Below are positions 1-7,096 of a DNA stretch of 13,075 bases, piece after piece; the first letter of the stretch is position 1, and every line of letters starts with the position of its first letter. Source of the stretch: Hyphomicrobiales bacterium (GTDB taxonomy: Bacteria; Pseudomonadota; Alphaproteobacteria; Rhizobiales; JAKIUO01); the NCBI GenBank assembly GCA_027069645.1, contig JALXEI010000225.1, positions 1,729-14,803 of the forward strand, given 5' to 3'. The translations under genes and the position numbers were made by a program. A model generated the notes under the pieces. The model was not told the origin of the DNA, made no database searches, and worked only from the letters and a program-made list of their open reading frames with translations.

Positions 1-397
1 TGTTAATAAAAAGTGGAAAAACATGGCTGATGCGTGAGCCGGGCAAAAAACATCCGGTCGGGCCGGGCGGCGTTGCAAGTGACCGTCAGAATTCCGATTC
101 GACTTGCATCTTCCGGGTGTGGCGTCTCGCCTGTCCGGGGGGGAGGAGCGGATCGTGCCGAAATAAAAAGGTCAGTCTTTTTGCAGTCAGGTATAAAGCT
201 GAAAGTTGTGTGTTATTATTGACGGGCTGTCAGAGCCTGTTTGTATAAATTTGCTGATCACTGAAAAAATTGCCCTCATGAAGAATAATAATGACGTCAG
301 GCAACTCGTGTTTACTTTTTGTTACCGGTCTGCTGTTCATAAATAAAAGATAAAAAAGAAAAAACAATTTCACTTTGAAACGATCGGGAAACAGCAA
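1..397. other. Non-coding leader region upstream of the chemoreceptor gene
   Basis: I see no supportable gene here. The short open frames lack a ribosome binding site, family resemblance or a convincing start. The right two thirds is AT-rich and could hold the promoter and 5' leader of the chemoreceptor that starts at 398. A TTGACG / TATAAA pair (219-249) is the best promoter candidate. A second AT-rich stretch (340-365) lies closer to the gene. Any gene upstream of position 1 is outside the window. Confidence 0.5.
219..249 (+). promoter_or_regulatory. Candidate sigma70-type promoter for the chemoreceptor gene
   Basis: TTGACG (219-224) and TATAAA (244-249) resemble -35 and -10 hexamers. The spacer is 19 bases, longer than the usual 17, so the call is weak. 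If it is used, the transcript has a leader of roughly 140 bases before the ATG at 398. Confidence 0.3.
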
Positions 398-700
398 ATG
401 AAAACGCCAACCATTCGTGTGTTGGGATTTTCTGTCATTGCGGCAACGCTCATCACCGGAGCAGTCTATGTCGTCAGTGCCAACAGTATCAGAAATGACA
501 TTCAATCCTCTCGTTCCATCTGGAACAATTATCAAAAAATCAGTGCCAACCGGGCTCTCTCCCTGTCTTCGTTGATTCGAAATATCGGCTATGGCGGGAT
601 GATTGACCACTTCAAGCAATTCATCATGACCGGCGAGGAAGAGTTTTCCCGCAAGGCCATGTTGAGCGGAGGAGCGGCCCTTGCCGCGCTCGACAAATAA
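398..700 (+). CDS. N-terminal fragment of the chemoreceptor (first membrane helix and first sensor repeat)
   Basis: This 100-residue piece precedes the internal TAA. It contains the first membrane helix (residues 7-27) and most of the first GYGGMI repeat (GYGGMI at 64-69, then HFKQFIMTG). It ends with LAALDK, where the second repeat continues through a tyrosine. Alone it lacks the second helix, HAMP and signalling domains, so it could not act as a receptor. It would be an anchored periplasmic stub if made. Confidence 0.55.
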   Translation: MKTPTIRVLGFSVIAATLITGAVYVVSANSIRNDIQSSRSIWNNYQKISANRALSLSSLIRNIGYGGMIDHFKQFIMTGEEEFSRKAMLSGGAALAALDK

Positions 701-718
701 AAGGCCTCGCCCATATCA

Positions 719-2470
719 GTGAAAGAGCGCAAGGCGCTTGGCGTGGTGCGCGATACAATCCTGAAATATATGAAAGCCATTGCGGTTGCCAATGAAGCCA
801 TTATGGAAGGTGAAACCGTAACCGGAATTGACAGGCAGGTAAAAATCAATGACGGCCCGGCCATAAATGCCATTGCGAGCCTGCGCAAGGCTGTGCATCC
901 GTCACTGGCCGGGGAGAATGGCAAGAGCAAGTCTGATCTCTACGGGCGAATGCTGTCGGCTCTTGGCTATGGCGGCATGATCCACAATTTTTCCAACTAT
1001 ATCATTCGCCGGGACAGGCCCCGGGTTGAAAAGATCAGAAAATTCATCCGTGACTTTCGCACCGCCGCGCAACACTACGCTGCTTTGAATATCAATGATA
1101 CCGAACGAAAGGCGTTGGCCGAAATTGAAAAGGCAGTTTCGGAATATGAACGCAATATCAATGTGGTAACTGAACTGATCGCAAAGGGATTGCTACCCGC
1201 AGATATTTCACACCGCCTGAAACACGAAGAAAAGTCGCTGCTTCGCGGTCTTGCGGCACTTGACCGTTCGATCCTTCGGGAAATCGCGGCCAGCAAGGCT
1301 CGTTTGAGTCAAAAGCTTAAGCGGGCAGCCGGGTTTGGAAAAACGGTGTTGTGGATCGCGCTTGTGGCCACATTGCTCGTGGCCGGCCTTAACAGTCTGA
1401 TTGTCTTTTCACGCATTGTCGGACCGATCCGCAAGATCAGAAACACCATGTTCAAACTCGCGCAGGGGAATATGGATGTCAAAATCGATTATATCGAACG
1501 CGCCGACGAGGTCGGCAGTATGGCGCGTGCCATTGAGGTGTTCCGGCAGAATGCTCTGGAGGTCAACCGTCTTGAAAAAGACAAGCTGAAGCTTGAGGAA
1601 ATGGCGGCTCGCGAACGCAGAAAGAGTATGTCCGATCTGGCAAGCAATTTTGAAAATTCTGTCGGAGCGGTTGTCGAGGCAACGAAAAAAGCTGTCAGTT
1701 CGCTGGAACAGACTGCTGTAACCTTGCAGCAAAATGCCGATAGCAGCGTGATGCAGGCCGATGATGTCAACAGGGCAGCGGATCGATCGGCCGAGAACGT
1801 TTCGGCTGTTGCCTCCTCGTCGCAGCAACTGGAAAGTTCGATTTCCATGATCAGTGGCGAGGTTGAACAGTCGCGTGCCGTCGCCGAGGCTGCTCTTGAT
1901 TCGTCGCAAAAATCAAGACAGACCATGCAGGACCTGATGGAGCGGGCAGGCAAAATCAACAATATCGTTGAAATGATCAATGATATTGCCGGACAAACCA
2001 ATCTGCTGGCCCTTAATGCCACCATTGAAGCTTCAAGAGCCGGAGAAGCCGGGCGAGGGTTTGCTGTGGTCGCATCGGAAGTCAAGACACTTGCCGAGCA
2101 AACCTCGAAAGCGACGGAGGAAATCGCCAGTCAGATTGCTGCCTTGCAAACGATAAGCACGCAGGCTGCGGACAATATGACGGAAATCGATGAGGTCATC
2201 ACCAGAATGGGAGAGTTTTCCAGATCGGTAGCCGAGGCCATTGCCGAGCAGAATGCCGCGACAACGGAAATTACCCATAATATCGAGCAGGCTGCCGCAG
2301 GAAGTAACGAGGTCAGGCAGGGGATCTCGATGGTCAGGAGCGCGGCCCACGAAACCGGCAATACGGTCAATATGCTCAAGGCGTGTGCACAGGAGTTGTC
2401 CGTTCAGAGCGCGCAACTTGATAGCAAGGTCACCGGCTTTGTGGGCACAATCCGGACCTCCTGGCACTAG
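719..2470 (+). CDS. C-terminal fragment of the chemoreceptor (second sensor repeat, HAMP, MCP signalling domain)
   Basis: This is the part after the internal stop, in the same frame as the first part. The longest reading starts at a GTG (719) with no visible ribosome binding site; an ATG at 770 is an alternative. From the GTG the fragment is 583 residues. It has the second GYGGMI repeat (83-88), a membrane helix (about 209-231), HAMP (about 233-285) and the methyl-accepting signalling domain with its tip near 425-443. If translated alone it would keep one membrane helix and all cytoplasmic signalling parts but no first helix. Its codons look intact over the full length, so decay is recent or absent. 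Confidence 0.55.
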   Translation: MKERKALGVVRDTILKYMKAIAVANEAIMEGETVTGIDRQVKINDGPAINAIASLRKAVHPSLAGENGKSKSDLYGRMLSALGYGGMIHNFSNYIIRRDRPRVEKIRKFIRDFRTAAQHYAALNINDTERKALAEIEKAVSEYERNINVVTELIAKGLLPADISHRLKHEEKSLLRGLAALDRSILREIAASKARLSQKLKRAAGFGKTVLWIALVATLLVAGLNSLIVFSRIVGPIRKIRNTMFKLAQGNMDVKIDYIERADEVGSMARAIEVFRQNALEVNRLEKDKLKLEEMAARERRKSMSDLASNFENSVGAVVEATKKAVSSLEQTAVTLQQNADSSVMQADDVNRAADRSAENVSAVASSSQQLESSISMISGEVEQSRAVAEAALDSSQKSRQTMQDLMERAGKINNIVEMINDIAGQTNLLALNATIEASRAGEAGRGFAVVASEVKTLAEQTSKATEEIASQIAALQTISTQAADNMTEIDEVITRMGEFSRSVAEAIAEQNAATTEITHNIEQAAAGSNEVRQGISMVRSAAHETGNTVNMLKACAQELSVQSAQLDSKVTGFVGTIRTSWH

Positions 2471-2471
2471 T

Positions 2472-2490
2472 TTTTGCCCGGTGGGCAAAA
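2472..2490. repeat. Perfect hairpin between the convergent chemoreceptor and YHS genes
   Basis: TTTTGCCC (2472-2479) and GGGCAAAA (2483-2490) are an 8-base inverted repeat around a 3-base loop, in the 36-base gap between two converging genes. Its position suggests a shared transcription end. However, the T-run is on the 5' side and the A-run on the 3' side in both directions, so no U-tract follows the stem. It is not a standard intrinsic terminator. Confidence 0.35.
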
Positions 2491-2506
2491 GCCGGATTTA
2501 CCAGCG

Positions 2507-3025
2507 TCAGAATTGAGGTGTTCCGACGTCAAGCCTCTGACGCCGGGCGGCGCGTGGCCAGGCCTTGCGGGCGCGGCGGACAAAACCGGCCCGGTCGTAA
2601 CGCCATCTGGACAGGGTGACGCCGTTGTAAAACAGATAGAGCCGGCCCCTGTAGACATCGAACAGGGTGGGATTGCCGAAAACATGCTTGCCTTTTGCCA
2701 GTTGTACCGGGTCCATGCCGCCAAATTGCGGGGTATAGACTTCCGGATGGTCAAGGAAAGCCTGGCGGTTGCCGATATTGGCAAAACGCCAGTTGACAGC
2801 CCCCTGGAAGGCCTCGATCCGTGTATTTGGAAAAACGGCCTTTCCCCGGACAAAATAGGCAACGGGATCATAGCCGCCAATGGCATAGCCCGTTGCCGGA
2901 TCTGTCCAGACGGCGGGTAGCCGCGTCGCTTCTCGGGGAGAGGAGGCATCCGGAAACAGAAAAACAGGTATCACGAGAGACAACAGGATGAATGTTGTTT
3001 TGAATTTCCCTGCTGTCAAAGTCAT
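2507..3025 (-). CDS. Exported YHS-domain protein lacking the usual cysteine
   Basis: This 172-residue protein has an N-terminal hydrophobic stretch (about 10-24) that looks like a signal peptide or membrane anchor. A YHS-type domain follows, seen as AIGGYDPVAYF (48-58), GAVNWRFANIGNRQAF (75-90), HPEVYTPQFGG (93-103) and GRLYLFYN (127-134). Exported relatives are mostly uncharacterised, and some are linked to metal handling. In many relatives the YGG block is followed by a cysteine (YGGYCA-like). Here it reads FGGMDP, and the protein has no cysteine at all. The tail (145-165) is rich in Arg and Ala. A GGGA lies about 9 bases before the ATG. The gene starts 50 bases downstream of the peroxiredoxin stop on the same strand, so the two may share a transcript. 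The family call is good; the function is unknown. Confidence 0.8.
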   Translation of the reverse strand: MTLTAGKFKTTFILLSLVIPVFLFPDASSPREATRLPAVWTDPATGYAIGGYDPVAYFVRGKAVFPNTRIEAFQGAVNWRFANIGNRQAFLDHPEVYTPQFGGMDPVQLAKGKHVFGNPTLFDVYRGRLYLFYNGVTLSRWRYDRAGFVRRARKAWPRAARRQRLDVGTPQF

Positions 3026-3075
3026 ATCAATCCCGAAGGGTGCTGATCGCTGCGAGGGGCGATCTGATCTGTTCT

Positions 3076-3561
3076 TTACAGGGCTTCCAGCATGGTTTCG
3101 GCGCTGCTCTTTTCGGCAACCCCGGCTTCATCCTCGATATGAAGGGCCTTGACCGTCCCGTCAACCACCAGCATGGCGTAACGTTTCGAACGCAGCCCAA
3201 GACCGGCGTCATCAAGGTCAAGATCAAGGCCGATTGCTTTCGCGAAGGCCCCCGAGCCGTCCGCCAGAAGCGTCACCCTGTCGCCGACATCACGCGATTT
3301 GCCCCATGCATCCATGACAAAGACATCATTCACAGCGGTACAGGCAATCTCGTCGACACCTTTGGCTTTGAAAGCCTCGGCATTGTTGATGAAACCTGGC
3401 AGATGGGTCTTGTGGCAGGTGGGGGTAAAGGCCCCGGGAACAGCAAACAGCACAACGGTACGGCCCTCGAAGATGCTGCTGCTATCGCGTGTTTCAGGTC
3501 CGTCAGGCCCCATTACGGCAAATGTTGCGGCGGGAAGTTTGTCACCGGTTGAAATGGTCAT
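3076..3561 (-). CDS. Peroxiredoxin, Prx5 (AhpC/TSA, redoxin) family
   Basis: This is a thiol peroxidase expected to reduce hydrogen peroxide and organic hydroperoxides in the cytoplasm with thioredoxin- or glutathione-type electron donors. The 161-residue product has the Prx5 active site PGAFTPTCHKTHLPGF, with the peroxidatic Cys at 49. It also has the family blocks VNDVFVMDAW (78-87), LGLRSKRYAM (121-130, with the conserved arginines) and IEDEAGVAE (142-150). A second cysteine (74) is in the usual IAC position; no obvious C-terminal resolving cysteine is present. I chose the ATG at 3561, giving MTISTGDKLP, because it matches the family N-terminus and has an AGAGG about 9 bases upstream. A longer frame begins at 3615 and adds 18 residues that do not look like the family. 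It sits between the DsbD-N-like gene and the YHS gene on the same strand. Confidence 0.92.
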   Translation of the reverse strand: MTISTGDKLPAATFAVMGPDGPETRDSSSIFEGRTVVLFAVPGAFTPTCHKTHLPGFINNAEAFKAKGVDEIACTAVNDVFVMDAWGKSRDVGDRVTLLADGSGAFAKAIGLDLDLDDAGLGLRSKRYAMLVVDGTVKALHIEDEAGVAEKSSAETMLEAL

Positions 3562-3697
3562 GTTTGCAAGCCTCTGTCTTTGCGCGACCGTTTTTGATGC
3601 TCCTTTTCGGTTCATTCAGAAAATCTGGCGCGCGGGATAAAAACCAATCGGAATAGTCAGGATATAGCTTTTTCGGGCCGGGGAAACCAGAGCAAAA

Positions 3698-4621
3698 TCA
3701 GTTTATTTTATATTTGTATTCGATACCGGATTTGTCACCGACAAGCGTAAGGGCAATGGTCTGTCCCTTGAGTTTTTGGGGCAGGTCGCTCTTTGTCAGG
3801 TCAATAACAAAACGGCGATAGTTGCCCGCCGAGGGGCGCTCGCCAATTGGCAGCGGCAGATAGAAGCCGTTCAGTGCCTCGACATAAAGTTCGGCCTTTC
3901 GGGTATTGTCCGGGACACTGGCCTCAACAATGATATTGGGGTTTTTTCCTTTCAGTCTGACGGCTATTTTACGGAATGAAAAGCCGTTTACCACCTTGCC
4001 GGTCTCCCTTACGGACATGGGGACCATTTTGCGGTAACGCTCCAGCAGCGCCCTGTAACCCGGGCGGCGTGAAGGAATGGTCAGTTTCAGGCGGGTTTCA
4101 ACAGGCACGCATATGTCGGCGCAAATGCCGTAGGCAAATCGTAATTTTACATCAACAGGTTTGCGCCTGTTTTTGGCCGTGATCCTGATCGGCAGGATCA
4201 CTTCGTGCTTGTAGCCGATACTGGTGGAATATTCGTCCTTGTATTTTTTCGGGACCGGCCATTCCACGCTGATCTTTTTTACATTGCGCGAGCCTTTCCA
4301 GTCAAAGCTGGGGGGGACGCCGACATCTCCCGGCGAGCGCCAGTAGGTCTTCCAGCCCGGCGCCATTTGCACATGGACACCCGCCCAGGTGTTGCCTCTG
4401 GCTGGCAGATTTGTATCTCCGGCAATGATCCGCACCCTCGATTTATAGCCTTTTTGCCACTCACTCGCCATTTTACCGGCAGCAGGCGGGGGGCTTGAAG
4501 CCGAAACCGGCACGAGTTCCGGTCCGGCCTTCAATGCCGTGGCCGGAATAGCGGTAACAGCGATCAAAAGAAGACCAGGGCCCGGAAATACATGTTTTAT
4601 TGCATGGGAGCGTAGTCTCAT
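3698..4621 (-). CDS. Exported DsbD N-terminal-like protein (thiol:disulfide interchange type)
   Basis: This 307-residue protein has an N-terminal hydrophobic signal segment (about 11-30). Its domain resembles the periplasmic alpha domain of DsbD, shown by WAGVHVQMAPGWKTYWRSPG (79-98), VPPSFDW (102-108), IGYKHEVILPI (135-145) and YGICADICVPVE (164-175). The two cysteines (167 and 171) are CX3C, closer together than in E. coli DsbD. They are probably the redox pair, accepting electrons from a membrane partner and passing them to periplasmic targets. The membrane and C-terminal thioredoxin-like domains of full DsbD are absent, and no CcdA-like partner is encoded here. I chose the ATG at 4621 because a signal peptide follows directly; the open frame extends up to 4795, but those 58 residues do not look like an exported N-terminus. 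It is divergent from the YqgE gene and upstream of the peroxiredoxin. Confidence 0.82.
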   Translation of the reverse strand: MRLRSHAIKHVFPGPGLLLIAVTAIPATALKAGPELVPVSASSPPPAAGKMASEWQKGYKSRVRIIAGDTNLPARGNTWAGVHVQMAPGWKTYWRSPGDVGVPPSFDWKGSRNVKKISVEWPVPKKYKDEYSTSIGYKHEVILPIRITAKNRRKPVDVKLRFAYGICADICVPVETRLKLTIPSRRPGYRALLERYRKMVPMSVRETGKVVNGFSFRKIAVRLKGKNPNIIVEASVPDNTRKAELYVEALNGFYLPLPIGERPSAGNYRRFVIDLTKSDLPQKLKGQTIALTLVGDKSGIEYKYKIN

Positions 4622-4751
4622 GAGCGTGCTCGTCTGAATTGTAATACAGCCTCTTGCTACCGTAATATAGGAAACAGGTATATGAAAATCCAGACAATAA
4701 ATCGTGAGCGGGTGATATCGTGTCAAAAATTCACCAGTGTGAAAAAAAAGC

Positions 4752-4780
4752 TTCACAAATTTTAAACGACTGGCTACCCT
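4752..4780 (+). promoter_or_regulatory. Candidate promoter for the YqgE/AlgH gene
   Basis: TTCACA (4752-4757), a 17-base spacer and TACCCT (4775-4780) fit a sigma70-type promoter. Transcription would start near 4787, almost at the upstream ATG (4788). Translation would then be near-leaderless from that ATG, or begin at the second ATG (4818) with a 30-base leader. The match is moderate. Confidence 0.3.
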
Positions 4781-4787
4781 TGCATCC

Positions 4788-5408
4788 ATGAACAAGCCCG
4801 GCTCCAGCCAGATAAATATGACGGATTCGAATTTTCTCGACGGTCAGTTGCTGATTGCCATGCCCGGCATGAAAGACCCGCGTTTCGAACGTGCGGTTAT
4901 TTTGATGTGTGCCCATTCGAAAGAGGGGGCGATGGGGATCATTCTCAACCAGCCCAACGGGGAAATCTGTTTCTCCGATCTTCTGGAACAACTGGAACTG
5001 GTTGACGGGGAGGAAAGTCCACTACCGATTGCCAGTGAGCTGGCCAGCAAGCCGGTTCACGTCGGGGGGCCTGTCGAAACCGGTCGCGGTTTTGTGCTGC
5101 ATTCCTCCGACTATCATGCGGATGACAGCACGCTGGCGATCAAATCCGGGGTCTGCCTTACGGCAACCATCGAAATCCTGCGCGCCATCGCCGGAAATGA
5201 AGGCCCCCGACAATCCTTTCTGGCGCTTGGCTATGCGGGCTGGGCGCCAGGGCAACTGGAGCAGGAGTTGCAAGCCAATGGCTGGCTGCACTGCGCTGTT
5301 GATCCCGATATCATTTTCGGGGCCGGTCCCGAGGATAAATACGAGCAGGCGCTGGCGCTGCTCGGTATCGATCCCGGCTTCCTCGCCGCCGATGCCGGGC
5401 ACGCCTGA
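4788..5408 (+). CDS. yqgE: YqgE/AlgH (UPF0301) family protein
   Basis: This is a conserved single-domain protein of unknown biochemical function. AlgH was named from alginate regulation in Pseudomonas, but a general role is not settled. The family blocks are all present: LLIAMPGMKDPRFERAVI (21-38), GAMGIILNQP (47-56), HVGGPVETGRGFVLHS (91-106) and LGYAGWAPGQLEQEL (147-161). The length, 206 residues from the first ATG, is slightly above the usual range. An internal ATG at 4818 gives 196 residues starting MTDSNFLDGQ, which also fits the family. Neither start has a clear ribosome binding site. It is divergent from the DsbD-N-like gene and converges on the aldehyde dehydrogenase with a gap of about 31 bases. 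No signal peptide is seen, so it is probably cytoplasmic. Confidence 0.93.
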   Translation: MNKPGSSQINMTDSNFLDGQLLIAMPGMKDPRFERAVILMCAHSKEGAMGIILNQPNGEICFSDLLEQLELVDGEESPLPIASELASKPVHVGGPVETGRGFVLHSSDYHADDSTLAIKSGVCLTATIEILRAIAGNEGPRQSFLALGYAGWAPGQLEQELQANGWLHCAVDPDIIFGAGPEDKYEQALALLGIDPGFLAADAGHA

Positions 5409-5439
5409 TTGCCAGGGAGAACCGGTTTTGGAGGTTGAT

Positions 5440-6855
5440 TCAAAATTCCTTGCTGATTGTTGAGACAGACTCTTGCAATTTGATCACCGCCAGTTTTTCC
5501 TGCGTCATATCATGGAGGGTATAGGCGATGCCGCCGGTGCCATAGCCTGACTGTTTGTGACCGGCAAAGGGCATCCAGTCAACGCGAAAGGCGGTGTGGT
5601 CATTGACCATGACGGCGGCGGCTTCCAGTTCGTTGATGCAGCGCGTGGCGGTGGCGAGGTTCTGCGTGAACACGGCCGACTGAAAGGCGAAGGGCAGGGC
5701 ATTGGCGATTTCAAGGGCCTGTTCGATTTTGTCCCAGGCATAGACGTTGACCACCGGCCCGAACACTTCCTGTTTTGATATGCGGGCGGCAAGGGGCGGA
5801 TTGAGCAGAACAGTGGGCTTGTAAGTCGTATCGCCGAGACGCTCGCCACCGGTGATCAGTCCGGCCCCTTCATCAAGGGCCTCTCTAACCCAGCTTTCCA
5901 CCCGGTCAACTTCCGCGGGGCGGATCAGGGGGCCGCAATCCGTATCCTCTTCAATGGCATTGCCCACCACCAGTTCGTCGGCCTGTTCGGCAATAGCAGC
6001 GGCCAGTTTTTCGGCGATGGCATGGGAAGCAAAGACGCGCTGTACGGAAACACAGACCTGGCCGGAGTGATAAAAGCCGCCCTTGACAAGAGCCGGAACC
6101 ATCGTATCGAAATCGGCTGTTTCATCGACAATCACCGGCGCAACGCCGCCATGCTCAAGGGCACAGCGGGTGCCAGGAGCCAGTTTCGAGCGCAACATCC
6201 AGCCCACCCGGCCCGAACCGATAAAGGAAAAGAACGCCACGCGCGGATCGGTGACCATTTTTGTCGCCGTTTCAATATCACAGGGGACATAGCGGCACCA
6301 CTCGGATGGCAAGCCGGCCTCATAAAGCATTTCGACAAATTTCATGCAGGAAAGGGGGGTATCGCCCGCCGGTTTGACCAGTACCGGACAGCCTGCCGCA
6401 ACGGCCGGGCCAACCTGGTGAACAATGAGATTGAGCGGGTGATTGAAAGCCGAAATGGCCACCACCGGGCCAATGGGCTCGCGCATGGTAAAGGCCATGC
6501 GCCCCGCGCCCGCCTGTGTCAGATCCATTGGAATTTGCTCACCATTATTGGCCGCCAGCGCCCGCACACAAAGGCCCACCCCGTCAATGGCTCGCGCCAC
6601 CTCGACCCGGGCATCAATCAATGGTTTGCCGCCTTCGCTGGCGATAAGAAGAGCCAGTTCATCCTGCCGTCCCTTCATCAGCTCCGCGAGTCTGTCGAGG
6701 ATCTCGATGCGCCGCCAGGCGGGCAGCCAGGACGCGCGATCCTTGTGCAGCTTTACGGCTTCATCCAGAAAGGCATCTATATCGGCCCAAACCGTATAAA
6801 GGACTTCACCGACCGGAGAGAGGTCATAGGGATTGACGACAGTGTGTTTGTGCAT
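5440..6855 (-). CDS. NAD(P)-dependent aldehyde dehydrogenase family protein
   Basis: This enzyme should oxidise an aldehyde to the acid, or to an acyl-CoA, with NAD(P)+. The 471-residue product is of normal family length. It carries the oxyanion asparagine in FNHPLN (Asn138), the cofactor lysine in LVKPAGDTP (Lys161), FIGSGRVG (211-218), the general base in LEHGGVAP (Glu234), the catalytic cysteine in SGQVCVSVQRVF (Cys268) and EVFGPVV (Glu363). The LEHGGVAP block differs from the usual LELGG and marks a particular subfamily whose substrate I cannot name. A strong AGGAG lies 7 bases before the ATG. The next same-strand gene is the acetolactate synthase-like gene at 10966-9302, some 2.4 kb upstream. 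As I recall, homologues of these two can be neighbours in other proteobacteria, so they may share a pathway. The gene is divergent from the membrane-protein/regulator pair. Confidence 0.93.
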   Translation of the reverse strand: MHKHTVVNPYDLSPVGEVLYTVWADIDAFLDEAVKLHKDRASWLPAWRRIEILDRLAELMKGRQDELALLIASEGGKPLIDARVEVARAIDGVGLCVRALAANNGEQIPMDLTQAGAGRMAFTMREPIGPVVAISAFNHPLNLIVHQVGPAVAAGCPVLVKPAGDTPLSCMKFVEMLYEAGLPSEWCRYVPCDIETATKMVTDPRVAFFSFIGSGRVGWMLRSKLAPGTRCALEHGGVAPVIVDETADFDTMVPALVKGGFYHSGQVCVSVQRVFASHAIAEKLAAAIAEQADELVVGNAIEEDTDCGPLIRPAEVDRVESWVREALDEGAGLITGGERLGDTTYKPTVLLNPPLAARISKQEVFGPVVNVYAWDKIEQALEIANALPFAFQSAVFTQNLATATRCINELEAAAVMVNDHTAFRVDWMPFAGHKQSGYGTGGIAYTLHDMTQEKLAVIKLQESVSTISKEF

Positions 6856-6893
6856 GGCAGGGCTCCTGATGAAATGGATTGTCGCTGAATATC

Positions 6894-6922
6894 ATCTTAC
6901 GCTTGCCGGTTCTTTTGGCCAA
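6894..6922 (-). promoter_or_regulatory. Candidate promoter for the aldehyde dehydrogenase gene
   Basis: On the minus strand, TTGGCC (6922-6917), a 17-base spacer and TAAGAT (6899-6894) make a moderate sigma70-type match. It would give a leader of about 30 bases that includes the strong AGGAG ribosome binding site. The -35 matches only in its TTG. Confidence 0.3.
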
Positions 6923-7064
6923 TAAATTTAAGCATACAATGATCACGATCCGGCGATGTATTTTTCTTCAAACAGACATGAATGGGCGGGAACCGGATTT
7001 TCAGTCACAGCACTTCACAAGATCTCCATCAGGCGGCACATGTCCCGTCCGCAGATCGGATGCC

Positions 7065-7093
7065 TTGACACTCTGAAATGCAGAGTATATCCT
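7065..7093 (+). promoter_or_regulatory. Promoter of the membrane-protein/regulator operon
   Basis: TTGACA (7065-7070), an exact 17-base spacer and TATCCT (7088-7093) make the best promoter match in the window. Transcription would start near 7100, giving a leader of about 44 bases before the ATG at 7144, with AGAGG as ribosome binding site. The spacer itself is an operator-like palindrome. Confidence 0.65.
7071..7085. promoter_or_regulatory. Operator-like inverted repeat 1 (inside the promoter spacer)
   Basis: CTCTG-AAATG-CAGAG is a perfect 5-base inverted repeat around 5 bases. It extends to 6 bases if the flanking A and T are counted. It fills most of the spacer between -35 and -10, so a bound protein would block RNA polymerase. 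It is probably bound by the winged-helix protein encoded at 8206-8511; that link is inference. Confidence 0.55.
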
Positions 7094-7096
7094 AAG

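Larger units (their letters stand above)
398..2470 (+). pseudogene. Methyl-accepting chemotaxis protein interrupted by one in-frame stop
   Basis: This is a transmembrane chemoreceptor that would signal to CheA/CheW. The reading frame is continuous from the ATG at 398 to the TAG at 2468-2470 except for a TAA at 698-700, so the ancestral product was about 690 residues. In joined numbering there is a first membrane helix (about 7-27) and a periplasmic sensor region with two copies of a GYGGMI repeat (64-69 and 190-195). A second membrane helix (about 316-338), a HAMP domain (about 340-392) and the cytoplasmic signalling coiled coil follow. The coiled coil carries the conserved hairpin tip GQTNLLALNATIEASRAGE (about 532-550). 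No C-terminal CheR-binding pentapeptide is seen. The two repeats align without gaps, and the TAA falls on a tyrosine (TAC, 1076-1078) of the second repeat. This points to a single Tyr-to-stop substitution. The alternatives are a sequencing error, or expression of the two parts separately. A GGGA about 11 bases before the ATG is a modest ribosome binding site. Confidence 0.85.

Noticed and set aside
278..346. Short upstream open frame of 22 codons in the chemoreceptor leader
   Set aside because: There is no ribosome binding site, no run of regulatory codons and no attenuator-like hairpin after it.
230..619. Minus-strand open frame of 129 codons across the chemoreceptor start
   Set aside because: It overlaps the real gene in antisense and has no family resemblance.
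698..700. TAA as a programmed recoding site (selenocysteine, pyrrolysine or frameshift)
   Set aside because: Selenocysteine uses TGA and pyrrolysine TAG. The frame does not change across the stop, and no recoding structure is evident.
2472..2490. Bidirectional intrinsic terminator between the chemoreceptor and the YHS gene
   Set aside because: The stem is good but the T-run precedes it and the A-run follows it in both directions, so no U-tract would form. It is kept only as a hairpin.
4622..4795. N-terminal extension of the DsbD-N-like protein up to 4795
   Set aside because: The extra 58 residues place the signal peptide in the middle of the protein and cover the divergent promoter region, so the ATG at 4621 is preferred.
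6022..6888. Long open frame (288 codons) opposite the aldehyde dehydrogenase gene
   Set aside because: It is wholly antisense to a gene with complete family motifs, and its translation resembles no family. It arises from the codon bias of the real gene.
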